From Marsupella aquatica (lineage: Eukaryota > Marchantiophyta), in contig OZ316893.1 in the NCBI GenBank assembly GCA_973895155.1, positions 10,788,001-10,852,000 of the forward strand: a stretch of DNA of 64,000 bases, read 5' to 3'. The position numbers and the translations under genes are program-made. Under the pieces are notes generated by a model that worked only from the letters and a program-made list of their open reading frames with translations, had not been told where the DNA came from and ran no database searches. This document shows positions 43,350 to 56,205 of the stretch, piece by piece (the first letter of the stretch is position 1; every line of letters begins with the position of its first letter).

Positions 43350-46110
43350 GGAAATCATGTTCAAGAAGGAAATAATCTAAACACTCCATGGACCAAAGAG
43401 CTACCAAAATTCATAGACTGATTGTTTCATTCATCGGAACTTTGATAAGATTGATGCAGAATCTGGAAATCCACGTTAATACCTGCTTGATCAATGTGGC
43501 CCTGAGGAAAGTACCACAACTTGATCTGCATCCATTTCCTCCTCATCTGATGGAAGGAAAGAACAAGATAGACTCAATAACACACACTCCAGCAATTATA
43601 TGTAGTTTGTAGCCAGGCTTCACTTGTGAACATTTATCATTGAAACTGTATTCCCAAGTGTGTCTGTAAAAGATTTCATTTCAAGTAAAAGGGTGAGGAC
43701 TCAAGGCTTGACACCTTTAAGCCATGATTGGCAAGCAGACCATAATTCTACAAGAGGCAAAAAGTGGGGCCAAGGAGTCAATCCCAAGTCAATAAGTCTA
43801 ATGAAGGCGTGTAACCTAGCTTGTACACAAAGAGCAGGAACCACAGTAGAGTGACCCATGTGATGTAGACACAAGCTTTACACTCATGGATGGCAGACAA
43901 GAAGTTGGAAACTGGAGTAAACTGAGAAACATCCTGCAAAGAATGATGAACATGATTGGGGTTCTCATTGCGGTGGACATAGTTAGAGGTCTTGGAAGTC
44001 TTTGAAGAGCTCGTCATTGAGTGTCCTTGCTGCATGTTCATACGGTCGCTTTGATAAGGCTGACGAAATATGGATATCTGACTGCTCCTTCTAACCAATC
44101 CACTTGCTTTGCTCTATTCAAACTACGCTTGTCTCCTCAGAACTCCTCTGCTCGATCCGCTATGTAAGTGAGAAGCTCCTCTGCAATGGATTCAACAGTC
44201 CCAAGTGCCCCAGGTATAAACGGCTAAGCAAGAAAGTTCTATACATGCATGTGCACTTGATCATGTACGTCTTAGTATTGTATACGCAATACCTTATAAA
44301 GACACAAGGAGTTTTACAATGAGTTCCAAAGTACTTATAAATGACTCAAGGGTATTTTTAATATCGGGTTTAATATATTAAAAGTTATTTCTTATATTTA
44401 TAATCAAATGTCTTTTAAAATTTTCATATGAAATTAATAAGAGGTATGTAACATGTAAGTGTTCACAAGGTATTAGGAGTTTTAGCCTAAGTGATTCCCT
44501 AAGGGTTAGTGTTCTTCACTTTCAGCTCGAAGGTAGACCCTTTAACTATCTAGATTCTAATGGAAAAATGAGGATGGAGTACCGCATTGAGACAAACAGC
44601 CCCGCCGGCAAGAGAGATCAAATCAAAGGGAACTTCTTCTTGTATAACAAAACTGCCAGGGGTTCAGGTTAGAACTATAGGTAGACCAGGAGACAGAGAT
44701 GCAGGCTTTCAAGTTCATATGCAGAAATCAATAGTTGACTTAACGACTGCAAATTTTAGTATGCTTCGTCTTGGGGGGTTTACCTTAAGAAATAGTTGTA
44801 TACCATGTGCGAACGCGCCTATTTAACCACTCTCTCAAAAAGGAATATGAAGCTCAAAATACACACCAATCATTTATTGACATTATAATTCAAAAAAGTG
44901 TCAATTATATTCAAAAGAATTTCAATTGAAAGTGCAGCATGCATCCGGACTGATGAAGGAAAATTATATTTTGGATTCATGTGCAGCAGAAGGGCAAGAG
45001 CTTCAAGAGCTTCAAGAGCTTCAGGAGCTTCTGGATTTTCCTTTGTTTTTTTCGACTATTTGGGCTGTGTACTTCTTCCTGGCTCCAGTTCAGCTGTCGA
45101 GGAACAGGCAAGTGAAGGAGCTTTAATTTGAATCTATGGGACATTCTGCTGCGGAAATGTGCACACTTTCAGCTTTGTCTTTGGTTGTTCCATTTTAACA
45201 TGACATTGATGTTATGGTTTGAGATGTTATGGTTTGAAAACATCCGCTGAACAGTAAGCAATCCCACCTTCCCCATTCTCGTGGTCTGCGCATGAAATGG
45301 AAAACTAAGGTGGGATCGACTTCAACCGTCTGATTTATGACGTCATTGTCTTGTGATCTTAGGATCGTTCAAAAGGGGCGATTGTGCATGCATGACGGAT
45401 ATCTTGGGTTAGTGGGACTGTGGGGCATATGCATGAGGAGTGGATGGGCTCACGAGGTCAGAGCAGGTGGGAGGGGAAACACGTACGGGCTGGGCATGTC
45501 TTTTTCTGTCAAACACCCTCACTTGACCTGCTCCTTCATGTCCACCAATAACGACAACATTCTGTGTAATATACTCAAACATTCCAACATAGCCACAACA
45601 CGTCCCCAAACACGTCCGCAACGAGAACTGTGCAAGTATATATCCGAGTGCCAAAGGACCCAAAAAACGCCAAGAAGAAACTTCCACCAAAATTTATAAA
45701 TCAGGAAAAAACAAATACAATGAAACTTGGAAAGAAAAAGAGGTACAAACCAGAGGAAAAAGAAAAGCAAGTGCAATAGTAAAAAAGAAAAAAGATAAAG
45801 GGAAAAGGGAAAGAGTCAAACAGTACGTGAGTGCGAACAGTGTCCAAAGGCAAAGCCAACAAAGGAAGAGAATCTGGAAAAGGCCCCAAGAAGACCAAAG
45901 AGGAACAGGCATTAGACTACTCACTATAATTATCTAGAGTAGGACTGATCGCACATTTTCCTATTTCAATGTGATGAATAAAGTATCACATTTTCCTATT
46001 TCTGATGACTAAAGTATTGACAATAAAGTGGAGCTAGAGTCAACCCTTTCCTTTTCAGACGGGTATTTACTCCAGTGACCAAACCCAGTTAAATTGAGAG
46101 ATGGACTCAC
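43350..46110. other. Intergenic region, no supported gene
   Basis: Includes a 9-bp iteration (AGAGCTTCA) at about 44999-45035, AT-rich DNA at 44340-44460, and a palindromic pair CCCACCTT...AAGGTGGGA at 45265-45315. A similar pair lies at 55778-55805, upstream of the second haloperoxidase-like gene. Open frames here have no motif that I recognise. Confidence 0.45.
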
Positions 46111-46224
46111 TGACTTCATTTGGTGGGAGAAATGAGACTAGCTGATCATGAAAGCTGGTCAAGCTGTGTGCAGATACGAGGCTAAGAATTGAGGGACTCA
46201 CGTGATACTTGTTACAAATTCGCG

Positions 46225-49200
46225 ATGGCAGTCAAGGCGAGATTCGGCAATGCGCTCGTGCTGCTGGCGGTGGCTTTGCTCTCAATCTCTTTCTCCAGAA
46301 ACACGTATTCTGGTGCGCTTGCGAGTGGTGTCACTGACAACGTGTTCACGCAATGGAATGCCGTAGCTCAAAGAGTACGTTTATGCCTCACTAGCTGTTC
46401 CTTGCCCTCTCAAATGAATGACTTTCCCCTCATTGCCTCCCCCTTGCTTGCATCCTGGATTCGACTATGGTTATTTCGTTTTAATTTGCTCTTTCTGTTT
46501 TCTGCTAGGTGGGAATGTAAAATTGCAGTACCGGACTCTACTTTGATATATTTCGTTTTTGCTCTTCCTGTTTTCTTTAGGTTGTAAATGTGAAATTGTG
46601 TGAATCATGCATGGGTGGACATATTCAGTTTGCAATACCGGATTTGACTTTGATGTATTTATTTTGTTTTTGCCCTTAGTTTCTGTTTTCTGTTGGGTGT
46701 GAATGTGAAACTGCATGGATCATGCATGGACTGAGTTTGCAGTACCGAAATTCGACTTTGATTCTGATGGTTGTGAATGTGAAATTGCATGAATCAAATG
46801 GGTGGATTTAGGTTGCAGTACGTACCGACTTTGATTTTCTCGTTTTTGCTCTTTTTTTTCTGTTGGTTGTGACCTTGCAGTTGTATGGATCATGGGTAGG
46901 CTCAGTTTGCAGTTAATTGGCTGTTCTGGAATAGACTAAAGCATTTGTCAATAATTCGATGTGTTGAAGTGAATGCAATCTGATTTGTGCTGAAATTTCC
47001 GGCTCAGAAATACTTGCTGTGACAACTTTCTTTCCTGCTGAAGTGTGCTACTGAACGCTTGTATTAGTCGGGGTCTAAATTTGTCTGAATCCTCGTGTAG
47101 ATCCCCATGTCTACCGAACTTCGATCCTACATTGACAGTTTCTGAAGATCGTGTCGTCTTAATTAGCTGGTTGGGGTCTAACAGTGAGAAAGATTTTTCT
47201 CGCAAGGTTTTTGTGGCATCTCCACCTTCTCCACCGAGGCCATTTGGGACACATCTTTGAGTATTCGTGAGCATTTAAATTGTCGTAGTGCCACACATTG
47301 TTATAAACATGGAAGTCAACTGATCGGATCATTGATGCGAGCTCCATTGATTATAATCATATTCTGCTATGTGGATTAGTACGTTAGACCGATCGAACCA
47401 AGGTCTTCGTCACTGTTCTCAACGTGGACAAACTTAGCCTGTTTCAGCCGTTCTGTCTAGCTGATTGAAGCCGAAGTGGGTACCAAGCTGACGTGGGTAC
47501 GAGGCACCAAGCTGACGTAGGTACGAAGCACGAAGCTGACGTAGGTACGAAGCACCAAGCTGACGTCTCTCGTACTGATCTGAAACTGCTCTCAAGGCGT
47601 GCACTGAGAAGCTAGAGTTAAATACAGTACTTTACATCTAGACATACCGTACAGCAAGTAAAGGTTCGATGCTCAGAAAGTGTTAGAGAGGTCCTATCCG
47701 GGATTTCCGGGCCTTCCAATTCACTAATTGCGTCAGCACTCTTTGATATTAGGAACAGATGTCGTTAGTGTAGACGGGACCCTGCCGGTAATCACACATC
47801 AAAATGTGGCTGCATGCATTGATTGAAAGGAAAAAACTAGCATTATCACTGTATGCATGCAGGGGTGTCCTATGCATGCGGGGGTGTCGTACATAGTATA
47901 TGTCATATTTTGATGTGCAGTTACCGAGACCCAGACGGGACTCTAGTGGAAAACATCAATGGACATCGGATTTCGAGTTTTGGAATTAATTGCTCACATT
48001 CAAAAAAGTCGCAACTGGTGGTGACAGGAATATGTTAAACTATAGACCAAGAAACGTGATGACTCTGAAATCCGAAGTCGTCTACAATGTAAGTCGGTAA
48101 CAGTCGAAACATTCGAGAATACTCAAGTGATGCTGAACCCTTCTCCCTCGACAATTAAAACTTTCAAGTCCAGTTTAAAGAATCTTGCTTTCAGTGTGCA
48201 CCTTCGAAATTCTGGAAGTAATTTGCTCCGCATCCAACCCCTTCCATCAAATGGAATTCGAGTGAAGAACTCCGTCAATGGACATCGGATTTCGAGTTTA
48301 ACAATTAATATATATATATATTGTTCACTGTAAATCGCAAGTGGTGTGCGACAGGGACTAAGTTAAGCGATAGACCAGCGAAACTTGATATCCGAACTCA
48401 TCTGCAATTTAAGTCGAAACAGTCGAAATAGTACAGAAATCTTCACATCCAGTTGAAGAAAATCTTGCTTTCATTGTACAGCTTCGGAAATGTGGCAGTA
48501 ATTAGCTCCCGCATCCGTCTCCTTTCATCATATGGAACTCGAGTGAGGAATTCAATCGTGGGTGGTCCCAAGTAAAGTTTGGTCCGATATATTCCGGCTT
48601 GGATTGACTTGTTGTCAAATCATTTATTTGGGCGTTTCTTGCTTCACTTGGCCGAATTAAATTAACCAGGTGAAATGTTGTGGTGTAGGTAGTGCGCACG
48701 GTAGGTATACCCAACCAAATCGCTCATCGGACATATGCTTTTGTAGCCCTCTCGCAATACAAGGCTCTGCAATTGGCCTACAAGGAAGGGCTCGCGCTCC
48801 CGGAGGTAGCTGCAGTCTATGCTGCACATTATGTACTCTCCGAGTAAGTAATCCATAACTCTAACGAAATCTGGTGATCGATAGTTATAGCTTGATCTGT
48901 ACGTCGACTAGCTAGAAGTCGAGGTTGTGGTGGCAAGAATGGAGGCGCTGGGATTCTATTCTTAGATCTAAAGTAACTGGAGAAATTCCATAATCTTCTC
49001 TTGATCAGTGATCTCTTGCTTCGTCTTTGATATTATTAACGATATGTAAGCGAAGCATGTTCAGAAGATCTAAGTGGAGGGCAGGTCCTTCCAGAATAAT
49101 TTTGTACTCTTCACTCGTCTCTTCAAAGATTTCTGGCCTTCTTTAATGAGAGTCGGATGCACGGGAACAAACCATCGCCCAGTATATCTCTGACCATGAC

Positions 49201-51838
49201 GAGTGCAGCAGTGATCTCATTGTTTCGTTCAGTTGGAGATTAGGTCTGTGAGTCTACGAAGATACTAGATGGAGACGAAAGCAATTTATGGCAAAGGTGA
49301 TTGTCTATGTTTTGTAACATGCCTGTGCGGCATCCAGCAATGCTTGTAGGAGCGGTCATCGGGTGAAGTTCGTTCATTGATCTTTGAAATGTGTGACTTG
49401 TAGATTGTTCCCTTACCTGCAGTCGCCCAATTTCGATGGTATTATAGCCAAGGACATTTTCCCTTTAAATTTGACGGAGGTAGAGGATGCAGAGTATCAA
49501 AAGGTTGCATTTGAGTTCGCCAAGAAGCTTTTGCAGAAGAGGTAAGCCACCATACCAAGCGAGCACTAATGGGATCAAAAGGTCCAACGTGAAGGCCCTC
49601 AAACTAATGTAGATTCACTTTCCCGATGTGTGAATTTCGCGTACCATAATGCGATCTGCTCCTATAGAGTTGATGTACAAATTCGCAGGGGTAGGGTTTT
49701 ACGCGATCATTGAATGAATTTCCCCGTCACATGTTCCTTTCATATATTATTTGAGTACAGCCGGAAATAGTTGATTTAATTTAGCCACCCTTCAAGCTAA
49801 GTACTGAAACGATTGTGGGTACCTTATGCAGGGTTTTAGACGGTAGCCAAAGGTGGGCCAAGTTTCGACCCGCTCCTCCTGGCAGCCCAGCTGGGGAGTA
49901 CCAGTACCTTCCCAACCAGACCTTCGTACTTTACCCTCAGCTGGGAAGCACGGACCCCTTCGTGATCCACAAAGCAGAGGATTGGGACATCTATGGACCC
50001 CCTCCTAAAGTAGACAGTGCACAGTATAACTCGGACTATAACACGATGGTCACAGCTGGCAACGCACTCTCTCCCTTGCAGACTCCGTATGAAAAGGAGA
50101 CTGCCAAGTTCTGGGAGGATGGCGCAAGTGATTATCTCTCTAATCCACTTTTTATTTGGCGGAACAAACAAATTCTTAGATCCTCAACTGCATCTTTCGC
50201 CCCGTCCTACTCATCGAACTGATATTCGGATCATTGCTCAACGTCTGCAGATACTTCAGCTGGTGCTGGGCAATTATTCAACGTCACCCTGACAATAGTG
50301 GGTTCCTTGAGTCTGAAGGACACAGCCAAGCTCTTCACGAAACTCGCCGTTGGCGCGTATGACGCTCACATCGTCACGTATTACCTCAAGTACAAGTACA
50401 AATTTTGGCGACCATACTCGGCTGTCACGTACGTACTTTCATGGCTGATAATTCCAGAGCTAACTTGAGTTTATCTTTCTTCTATCTTGACTCAAGTAAA
50501 TACTTTAGTGACAATTGACAAGGCTGACAAAGTTCTGATCATTCGACTTGATGTGGTTTAGGCAAGGAGATTCAGTACACCCACCAAATCCGAACTATGC
50601 CACTGTGATCAAAACTCCTCCTCATCCAGAATATCCGAGTGGACACAGTACCAGCGGAGGCGCCTTTGCCTCAGCAGTGACCAAGTTTCTAGGGATCTCT
50701 GTAGAAGATCCAACACCCAATGGACCTTATGAGGTATCCACTGAGGGCTACTTCTTACCGCCGAGGACCTTCAAAAGCGTCAGTGAACTGTTCACAAACC
50801 TCGACAACGGCAGGTATATGATCAATTTTCTCTGATCATTTCTGGAAATTTTGGTCCATCATTCGACCGATTGTTGAATTCCGAATTTTGTTGCCAGGAT
50901 AAAACATGTTTCGTTGACCTATCGAGTAGAACATTTTTGGGCTTAACGTGACAGCTCTCTATAGCTTCTGGTCATCGTCCGTTCATTATAAGGGACCCCC
51001 GATTGCCGAACTGGAAGGATAATCCTAATACCCTGTACAGAATCTGTATGTCTGTGAAAAAAGGTTGTCTGCTCCACAACAGAAAGTGTGTTTTACATTT
51101 GACTCATTTACTTCATCTTCAAACTAGGGAACTGCATTGACTCAGGCGTGAAGTCGCCATGTCTGCATGCCGACAGTTCTGAAGATATCGAAAACACAAC
51201 TCCATAGAATACTGAATTTTCGATTGTTACTCTAAACTCTTATTGAAGAATTTGGCCGTAATTCGAAAAACAGTAAGCATTTTGACGAGTTTAGTCAACC
51301 TCAGTTGAAAGTGAATGAACTGGACAGGTTTTCTTTATACAGTTTTCATTCTGAAAGTTCTGCATTGCCTTCACTACCTCTTTTTTCAGTTCCCTGAAGA
51401 AATGTAGAATACAAGCGTGGGATTATAAAACTGATGCTTATCCCCTTACAGATTCGATCGATCATCGTTGAGCTGCTTGTGTTTCGTGGTGGTTCCTCCA
51501 GCCACGTCGTAATTTTGCCCCAAACTCTTACTGATAGTTCGTCTTGTGCAGGGTGTGGGGAGGAGTTCATTTCCCAACGGCTACGCATGTTGGCCATCGC
51601 GTAGGATCCGATGTAAGCATTTTTTAAGTTCAATTTAAATGTTGCAACTTATGAATACGTTCATTCAGGATGCAAGTCGGAATGTAAAGAAGTGTACTGT
51701 AGATCCATAATTAAGGTCTCTGAAACTTAAACGCACCCATGATCACTAACCAAGAACAATTGCATAAATGTGTGGCATTGCTTGCAGGTGACGGCCTACG
51801 TTTGGGAGAATTTCGAGAAGAAATTTGGAGATTTGTGA
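46225..51838 (+). CDS. Vanadium-haloperoxidase-like protein, copy A
   Basis: Secreted PAP2-superfamily protein of the vanadium-dependent haloperoxidase type; characterised family members oxidise halides with H2O2. Exons: 46225-46374, 48689-48843, 49404-49541, 49832-50127, 50251-50428, 50562-50813, 51552-51612 and 51788-51838. Together they encode 426 aa, all GT-AG and phase-consistent. The first 25 residues form a signal peptide (LVLLAVALLSISF core). The body shows AHRTYAFVALSQYKALQLAY, FWEDGAN, then the three pocket motifs: KYKYKFWRP (Lys293, Arg300), EYPSGHS (Ser332-Gly333-His334), and RVWGGVHF (Arg390, His396). All seven vanadate-contacting positions are kept. Lengths of 450-600 are commoner, so this is a compact member. 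I chose ATG 46225 because it places the signal peptide at the very start and is shared with copy B. Substrate and metal loading are inferred; an acid-phosphatase activity is an alternative. Confidence 0.9.
46475..46915. repeat. Intron 1 minisatellite, about five units of ~85-95 bp
   Basis: Units contain TTTCTGTTTTCTGTTGG, TGTGAATGTGAAATTGCATG, GATCATG.GTGGA, CAGTTTGCAGTACCG and GACTTTGAT. Copy B has about three units in the same place (56690-56975). Confidence 0.85.
47468..47568. repeat. 24-25-bp minisatellite in intron 1 of copy A
   Basis: About four head-to-tail units of GTAGGTACGAAGCACCAAGC followed by TGAC. The equivalent place in copy B (57551-57585) has one GTAGGTACCAAGCTGACGTC unit only, so the array grew after the gene duplicated. 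Confidence 0.88.
47945..48575. repeat. Internal duplication (about 300 bp) in intron 1 of copy A
   Basis: Blocks at about 47950-48270 and 48277-48570 share ATCAATGGACATCGGATTTC or its TCAATGGACATCGG core, then AATCTTGCTTTCA.TGT, then GCATCC..CCCTT.CATCA and TGGAA.TCGAGTGA. Copy B holds one such block (57775-58020). A short AT microsatellite lies at 48306-48321. Confidence 0.8.
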
Positions 51839-51899
51839 TCGGATAAGTAGCCATTAGAAAGACCCCATTGGGAGCAAGACGGTACTGCAGCGAGAATGA

Positions 51900-52380
51900 G
51901 TTGAGGTTTAGTCACAGGAGTGTACTACCACTCAAACATATCTTGCGCTGGAGTATATAAATTCGGAACTCCTCCAATATGTGAAATGACTCGTAACTGA
52001 TGAATTGTGGTGCGAAGAGAAGACTATCCCAAGATCACATGTGGCTCCCTTCAGGGCTTCTAAGAGATGTTATTACTAAATAAAGCACAACTGTCCATCA
52101 TAAGACTGTATTCACCATGTTTCACCATTCATAAAAGGTTTTTTCCTGAAATTGTGGAGAAAACGTGGAGGCGAATAGCATAGTAAAAGGACTGGAATGT
52201 GAAACAGGGGGAAGCTTTGAACATGTCTCCATTACATAGGGGCCAGTGGCAGTTTAAGTTGTGTATTTTAGATGTTACAGAAAGGTCGTTGACAACAATA
52301 ATATCCTCCTCATTTCTCACCCTGCAAGCAATAACCAATTCCCACCGTACTTTGTGCAAATCGTCCTGGGGTACTTGAAA
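51900..52380. other. 3' flank of copy A, no gene
   Basis: Similarity to the 3' flank of copy B stops near 51893 (61372 in B), which marks the right end of the duplicated block. Nothing else is recognised. Confidence 0.6.
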
Positions 52381-52382
52381 CA

Positions 52383-52625
52383 TCATGTCATTCTGCACTT
52401 TTCTCCTGGGCTGACTTTGAATGTATACCTGGGAGCTCCAACACCTACTGACGAACTGAACAAATCATTATGTCAGTCTGCACTTTTCTCCTGGGCTGGC
52501 CTCTAATGTACACCTGGGAGCTCCAACACCTACTGAAGCTGCAGTCATTTTGGACTCTTCTCCTCAGCAGACCTCTAGTGTACACCTGGGAGCTTCAACA
52601 CCTGGTGAAGCAGATTATTCATACC
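52383..52625. repeat. Three-copy tandem repeat, about 80-bp unit
   Basis: Units share TTTTCTCCTGGGCTG.CTT or CTTCTCCTCAGCAGACCTCT, then TGTACACCTGGGAGCTCCAA or a near match, then CACCTACTGA. Starts are near 52385, 52470 and 52550. The third unit is the most diverged. Confidence 0.9.
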
Positions 52626-52674
52626 TATACAACAAACATGAAATGACAGAATGATGGACCGGTTTAGGCTCATC

Positions 52675-53660
52675 AGAACGGTGTGGGTCCGTCCCTATGT
52701 TTCCACTGCCTAGGTTTTCTCCAAGGAACTTCCAAAAATTTGGAGGGCCTTTGACACTCCTATATCCTATATGGTGAATCCACCTTTTGCTATTTTGTCT
52801 TATTGAAACTATCTATTATGTATTTTCATTTCAATGTGCCATAGCAAGGTGGATCACTTGCATTATTTGGATTCTACATTATTTGGATTCTAAATTATTT
52901 GGGCAATACATGTTTTTAATCTTCCTATCCCTGAGCTCACCTTTCCCACATTATTTAAACTTCAATACAATGCATCCAAGCATTTAAGCAAATTGGATGG
53001 GAAATTTTCCAATGAAGAAACTAAGATGACTCTATCTCTTCTAATGAATGATACTTGCAAATGTGGAGATGTCCCGCGTAAGTTCTCCTCATTCTTTTAT
53101 GGTTTTAATTGTCATTACCTAAGGCAAGTGAGGATCACCTGTAACTGTTACGTGCACAACTTTTGATTGATGTGAGTGTGATTAGGGCAATTGAGAATCT
53201 GTACCTTACGTGCATAACTTTTTGATTTTTGCACTTGTATATTATATGAAAAATACTTTTCTTTGGCATGTGCTGTACTTTAATGTTGTATTTGACCTCA
53301 CTCAAGATTATTAAATAGTATGAAGTAGCCATACATATCACTAAAAGACAACAAATGAAGCGTGTTCAAGGAGAATCAATAGAGGCCTCTGTAACAGATA
53401 TTTGGAGCAAGACACCAGTGGGTGGATTCTCAGGGTCCCATGGCCTGACTAGCTTGGGTGTTTTTTGTGTTTGGTTTTGGCCTTGTGTTGCCGCTTGCCC
53501 CCGCTCTTTTCCTCCTGGGCGGCCTTTGCCCCCGGGTTGTTTTTCCCCCTGGAAAAATAAAAATATATTCAAGGAGATGAACACGCTGTATCCACTGCCT
53601 AGGTTTTCTCCAAGGCATCTCCAAACCTTTGGAAATGGGGGCTCACGTGTCAGCAAGCCT
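52675..53660. repeat. Two copies of a CCACTGCCTAGGTTTTCTCC repeat
   Basis: The segments at about 52695-52760 and 53585-53650 share CCACTGCCTAGGTTTTCTCC, AAGG, then TCCAAA..TTTGGA. Between them is AT-rich DNA, and at 53440-53560 a T/G/C-rich low-complexity stretch. No gene is seen; the long frames at 53355-53693 are by-products of low complexity. Confidence 0.65.
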
Positions 53661-53949
53661 TCTCAATACTCTACTAAAAGAATCTATGGCTAGCAAGACC
53701 CTAAACCCTGAGACTCCTGCTAGTGTACGCCAAAAGGAGCTTATTGCAGGGTTTCATGGCTAGGGGCCAGGGGTATGAAAGTCCTCAAGAATCTTATATC
53801 TACAACTATAATAAGTGATCCCGCTTTTTTTCGTCCTTCATCCCTTTATGAAATACAGAATTGGCGGGAATCAAAACTGGCCATTAGATATTTTAGAGTA
53901 TTTTTGTATCCATTCAAATTCGATTACCACTTGCCCTCGCTTGCCTCTC

Positions 53950-54050
53950 AGCTACCCCCCCCCCGGGCCCTGTGGGCCTCTCAGCCCCCGGCCCTGTGGG
54001 CCAGCCCTCATTGCACCGTGCAAAGCACGGGCATAGGGCTCGTATATACA
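53950..54050. repeat. GC-rich GGCCCTGTGGGCC repeats with a CCGTGCAAAGCACGG hairpin
   Basis: A C9 run, two GGCCCTGTGGGCC palindromes, then the hairpin CCGTGCAAAGCACGG near 54016-54030, in an otherwise AT-rich area. GTGC-hairpins of this kind occur near ends of plant transposons, but I cannot trace an element. Confidence 0.5.
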
Positions 54051-54364
54051 TAACAGTGCAAAAAAACTAAAACTCAGAATCTGGTGACAGGGTCCATAGG
54101 CAAAACAACCCAATAAACAATCTAAGAACCAAGGAGTGCCCTTGTTTGGAACATGAAAAGCCAGTGTCCTACAACCCTAGACTAAAGACGAAAGAGACAA
54201 CATCGCTCCATCTGTGCCTAATGGTGCCCCTACTATTTTGTTCTGGAGTGAAGGTACAGAAACCAACTACAAATTTATATATTATGTCTTGGCTTACGCA
54301 AAATACTTGTTTTTATTCCAAAAAATACGGCAACCCGTAAATATTATGTTTTTCTTTCTTAATT

Positions 54365-54760
54365 TCTTAAAAGTGCAGTCAGGAATAGAGGAACAGAACG
54401 TATGGACTCAAATCTGGACACAAGTCACAAACAGTGACACACAAATACGAGCAATCCACATGAAAAAACCGCTTTCAGAGGACTTCAGTGATGCCACCCT
54501 CATCCAGTTTACTCACTAATTTGCAATGATTGAGTGGAGTCACTGGACTACTGGAGGTCCAAGCCCAATCATTAACAGACAGTGGGCGAGTGATTTCAGC
54601 TCGATCGGATCTAACTGGGAATCTAGCAGCTCATAAATACCATGCGCAGGTGCATGAATCTGATTTGAACCTGGTCCTCCATTTCTTGGTAGATGCTTCA
54701 CATATATTCATAAATTACTGAACCTTCCGCAATCTGAGGGCTGGCCATTGAAAGCCTGTA
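54365..54760. repeat. Dispersed repeat, copy 2
   Basis: Collinear with 32695-33270 but without the ~150-bp AT-rich extra segment. Contains the same TTGAACCTGGTCCTCCATTT stretch (minus-strand B-box-like). Confidence 0.75.
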
Positions 54761-56205
54761 TGTTGGATGGCAAGTTGGAAAGGCATCCCCCTCGCTAAGT
54801 CATTCGAGTCTTGGAATTTTGGGGTGACTTGGCCCTTAGATTTGTGGCCCTCAATTCCCCAAACCATAGAACAGGTTCCCCAAACTACCCAAATTTATTA
54901 GGGTGTCCCTCAAACAAATTTAGATGCTAACCAGATCCCTATTTCATATATGGGTTAGTACTGACTCACTAGAGCTAACTTCTTTGATTGGTGCAGGGCC
55001 TCCTGCTGCCACATGGCAAGGCTCCATTGACTACAGCCTTTGCCAGGCGATATTCCCCTTCCCACCGTGCTGCTGGCCAAAAGTCTAAGGGCGACAAGTG
55101 CAGGCCAAAAAGGACATTTTACTCCAGAGCCACCATTTTCGGTCATTTTTTTGGTCACAAACTTGTCAGTCAGGCTTTGGGCCGGCAGCATCATGGGGGG
55201 GCGGGGGAAGGGGGAGATTGGTCAGTTAATAAGCCTGCCACAAATGGCGTATCCTCCCGATAGCAAGATGAACTGTACAAACCAGAACAAAGGTTGAGTT
55301 CCCGGTTGAGTTAAGTTTGCTAAGTCAATATTAACCCATAATTATACAAACTGGGGGTCAGATTAGTAAAAAATTGTTTTGGGGACACCTTAAAATAAAT
55401 TCAGGTAGTTTGGAGGGATACATTAATAAAAAAACTGCTGTGAAAAGGAACCAAGAGACCAAGAGTCACTAGGCCTCAGGGGTGTTACTTACACAATTCA
55501 GCAAGTCCTGTTGGGATAAACATAATGTTGTTTTATTGGTTTTAAAGGAAAACTTTACAATGTTCTTGAAATAAAGTTAGTGTATTTTAAATCCAATTTT
55601 GATACTTATAATAATATTAGTATCCTTTTAATCAAAATTTTGTAATATTTAAAAAATATTTTCAACTAAAGATGGATGATAAATTACACTTTAGGGGTCC
55701 AGGGTTTTCTTGCTTGGCTGAAATTTGTCTAGATTGCAAATGAATGGGCAATCTAACGTGGATAATTAGAAATCCCACCTTGTCCATTCCTTAACCAAGG
55801 TGGGATGGACTGGGGCCGATCTTGCATGTATGTGGTCTTTAAAAATTGGCCCTTTGCACTCCCAAAAATGGTGATTGCAATTCTCTTGTCCAGTTTTCTT
55901 GTCTCTGGTTTTTTGTTATTTATTGCCCGCGTTGTTTTATCTGATTTGAAACAACTAGACCTCAGGGTCCTGAGAGTTTCAGGCCCTTACCCTTGACTCT
56001 CCACAAGTATAGCGGTGATCGAGGACTGGCTCATGAAGGTGGTGAGGCAGCAAACTCGTGCTCAATCCAAAGGTGTTCACATGCAAAACGGCCTAAGGCT
56101 GGGGCTAAAGTCAACACTATACTCTACAGATGTAAAAGTACTTAGCAAGCTTGAAAGGGTGTTGTCGCACTGGGTATTATTGGAATCAATTTTGCTGTGT
56201 GATTA
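54760..56205. other. Intergenic region before haloperoxidase-like copy B
   Basis: AT-rich DNA with a GC-richer island at 55000-55270 that looks inserted but has no clear ends. An inverted pair, CCCACCTT / AAGGTGGGA, near 55778-55805 resembles the pair upstream of copy A. No gene is supported. Confidence 0.45.

Noticed and set aside
53355-53693. 112-codon plus-strand and 96-codon minus-strand frames
   Set aside because: They overlap each other in a T/G/C-rich low-complexity stretch with no family motif or splice context.
53698-53712. Telomere-like CCCTAAACCCT
   Set aside because: It is a single occurrence with no array. Such telobox-like motifs are common in plant DNA.
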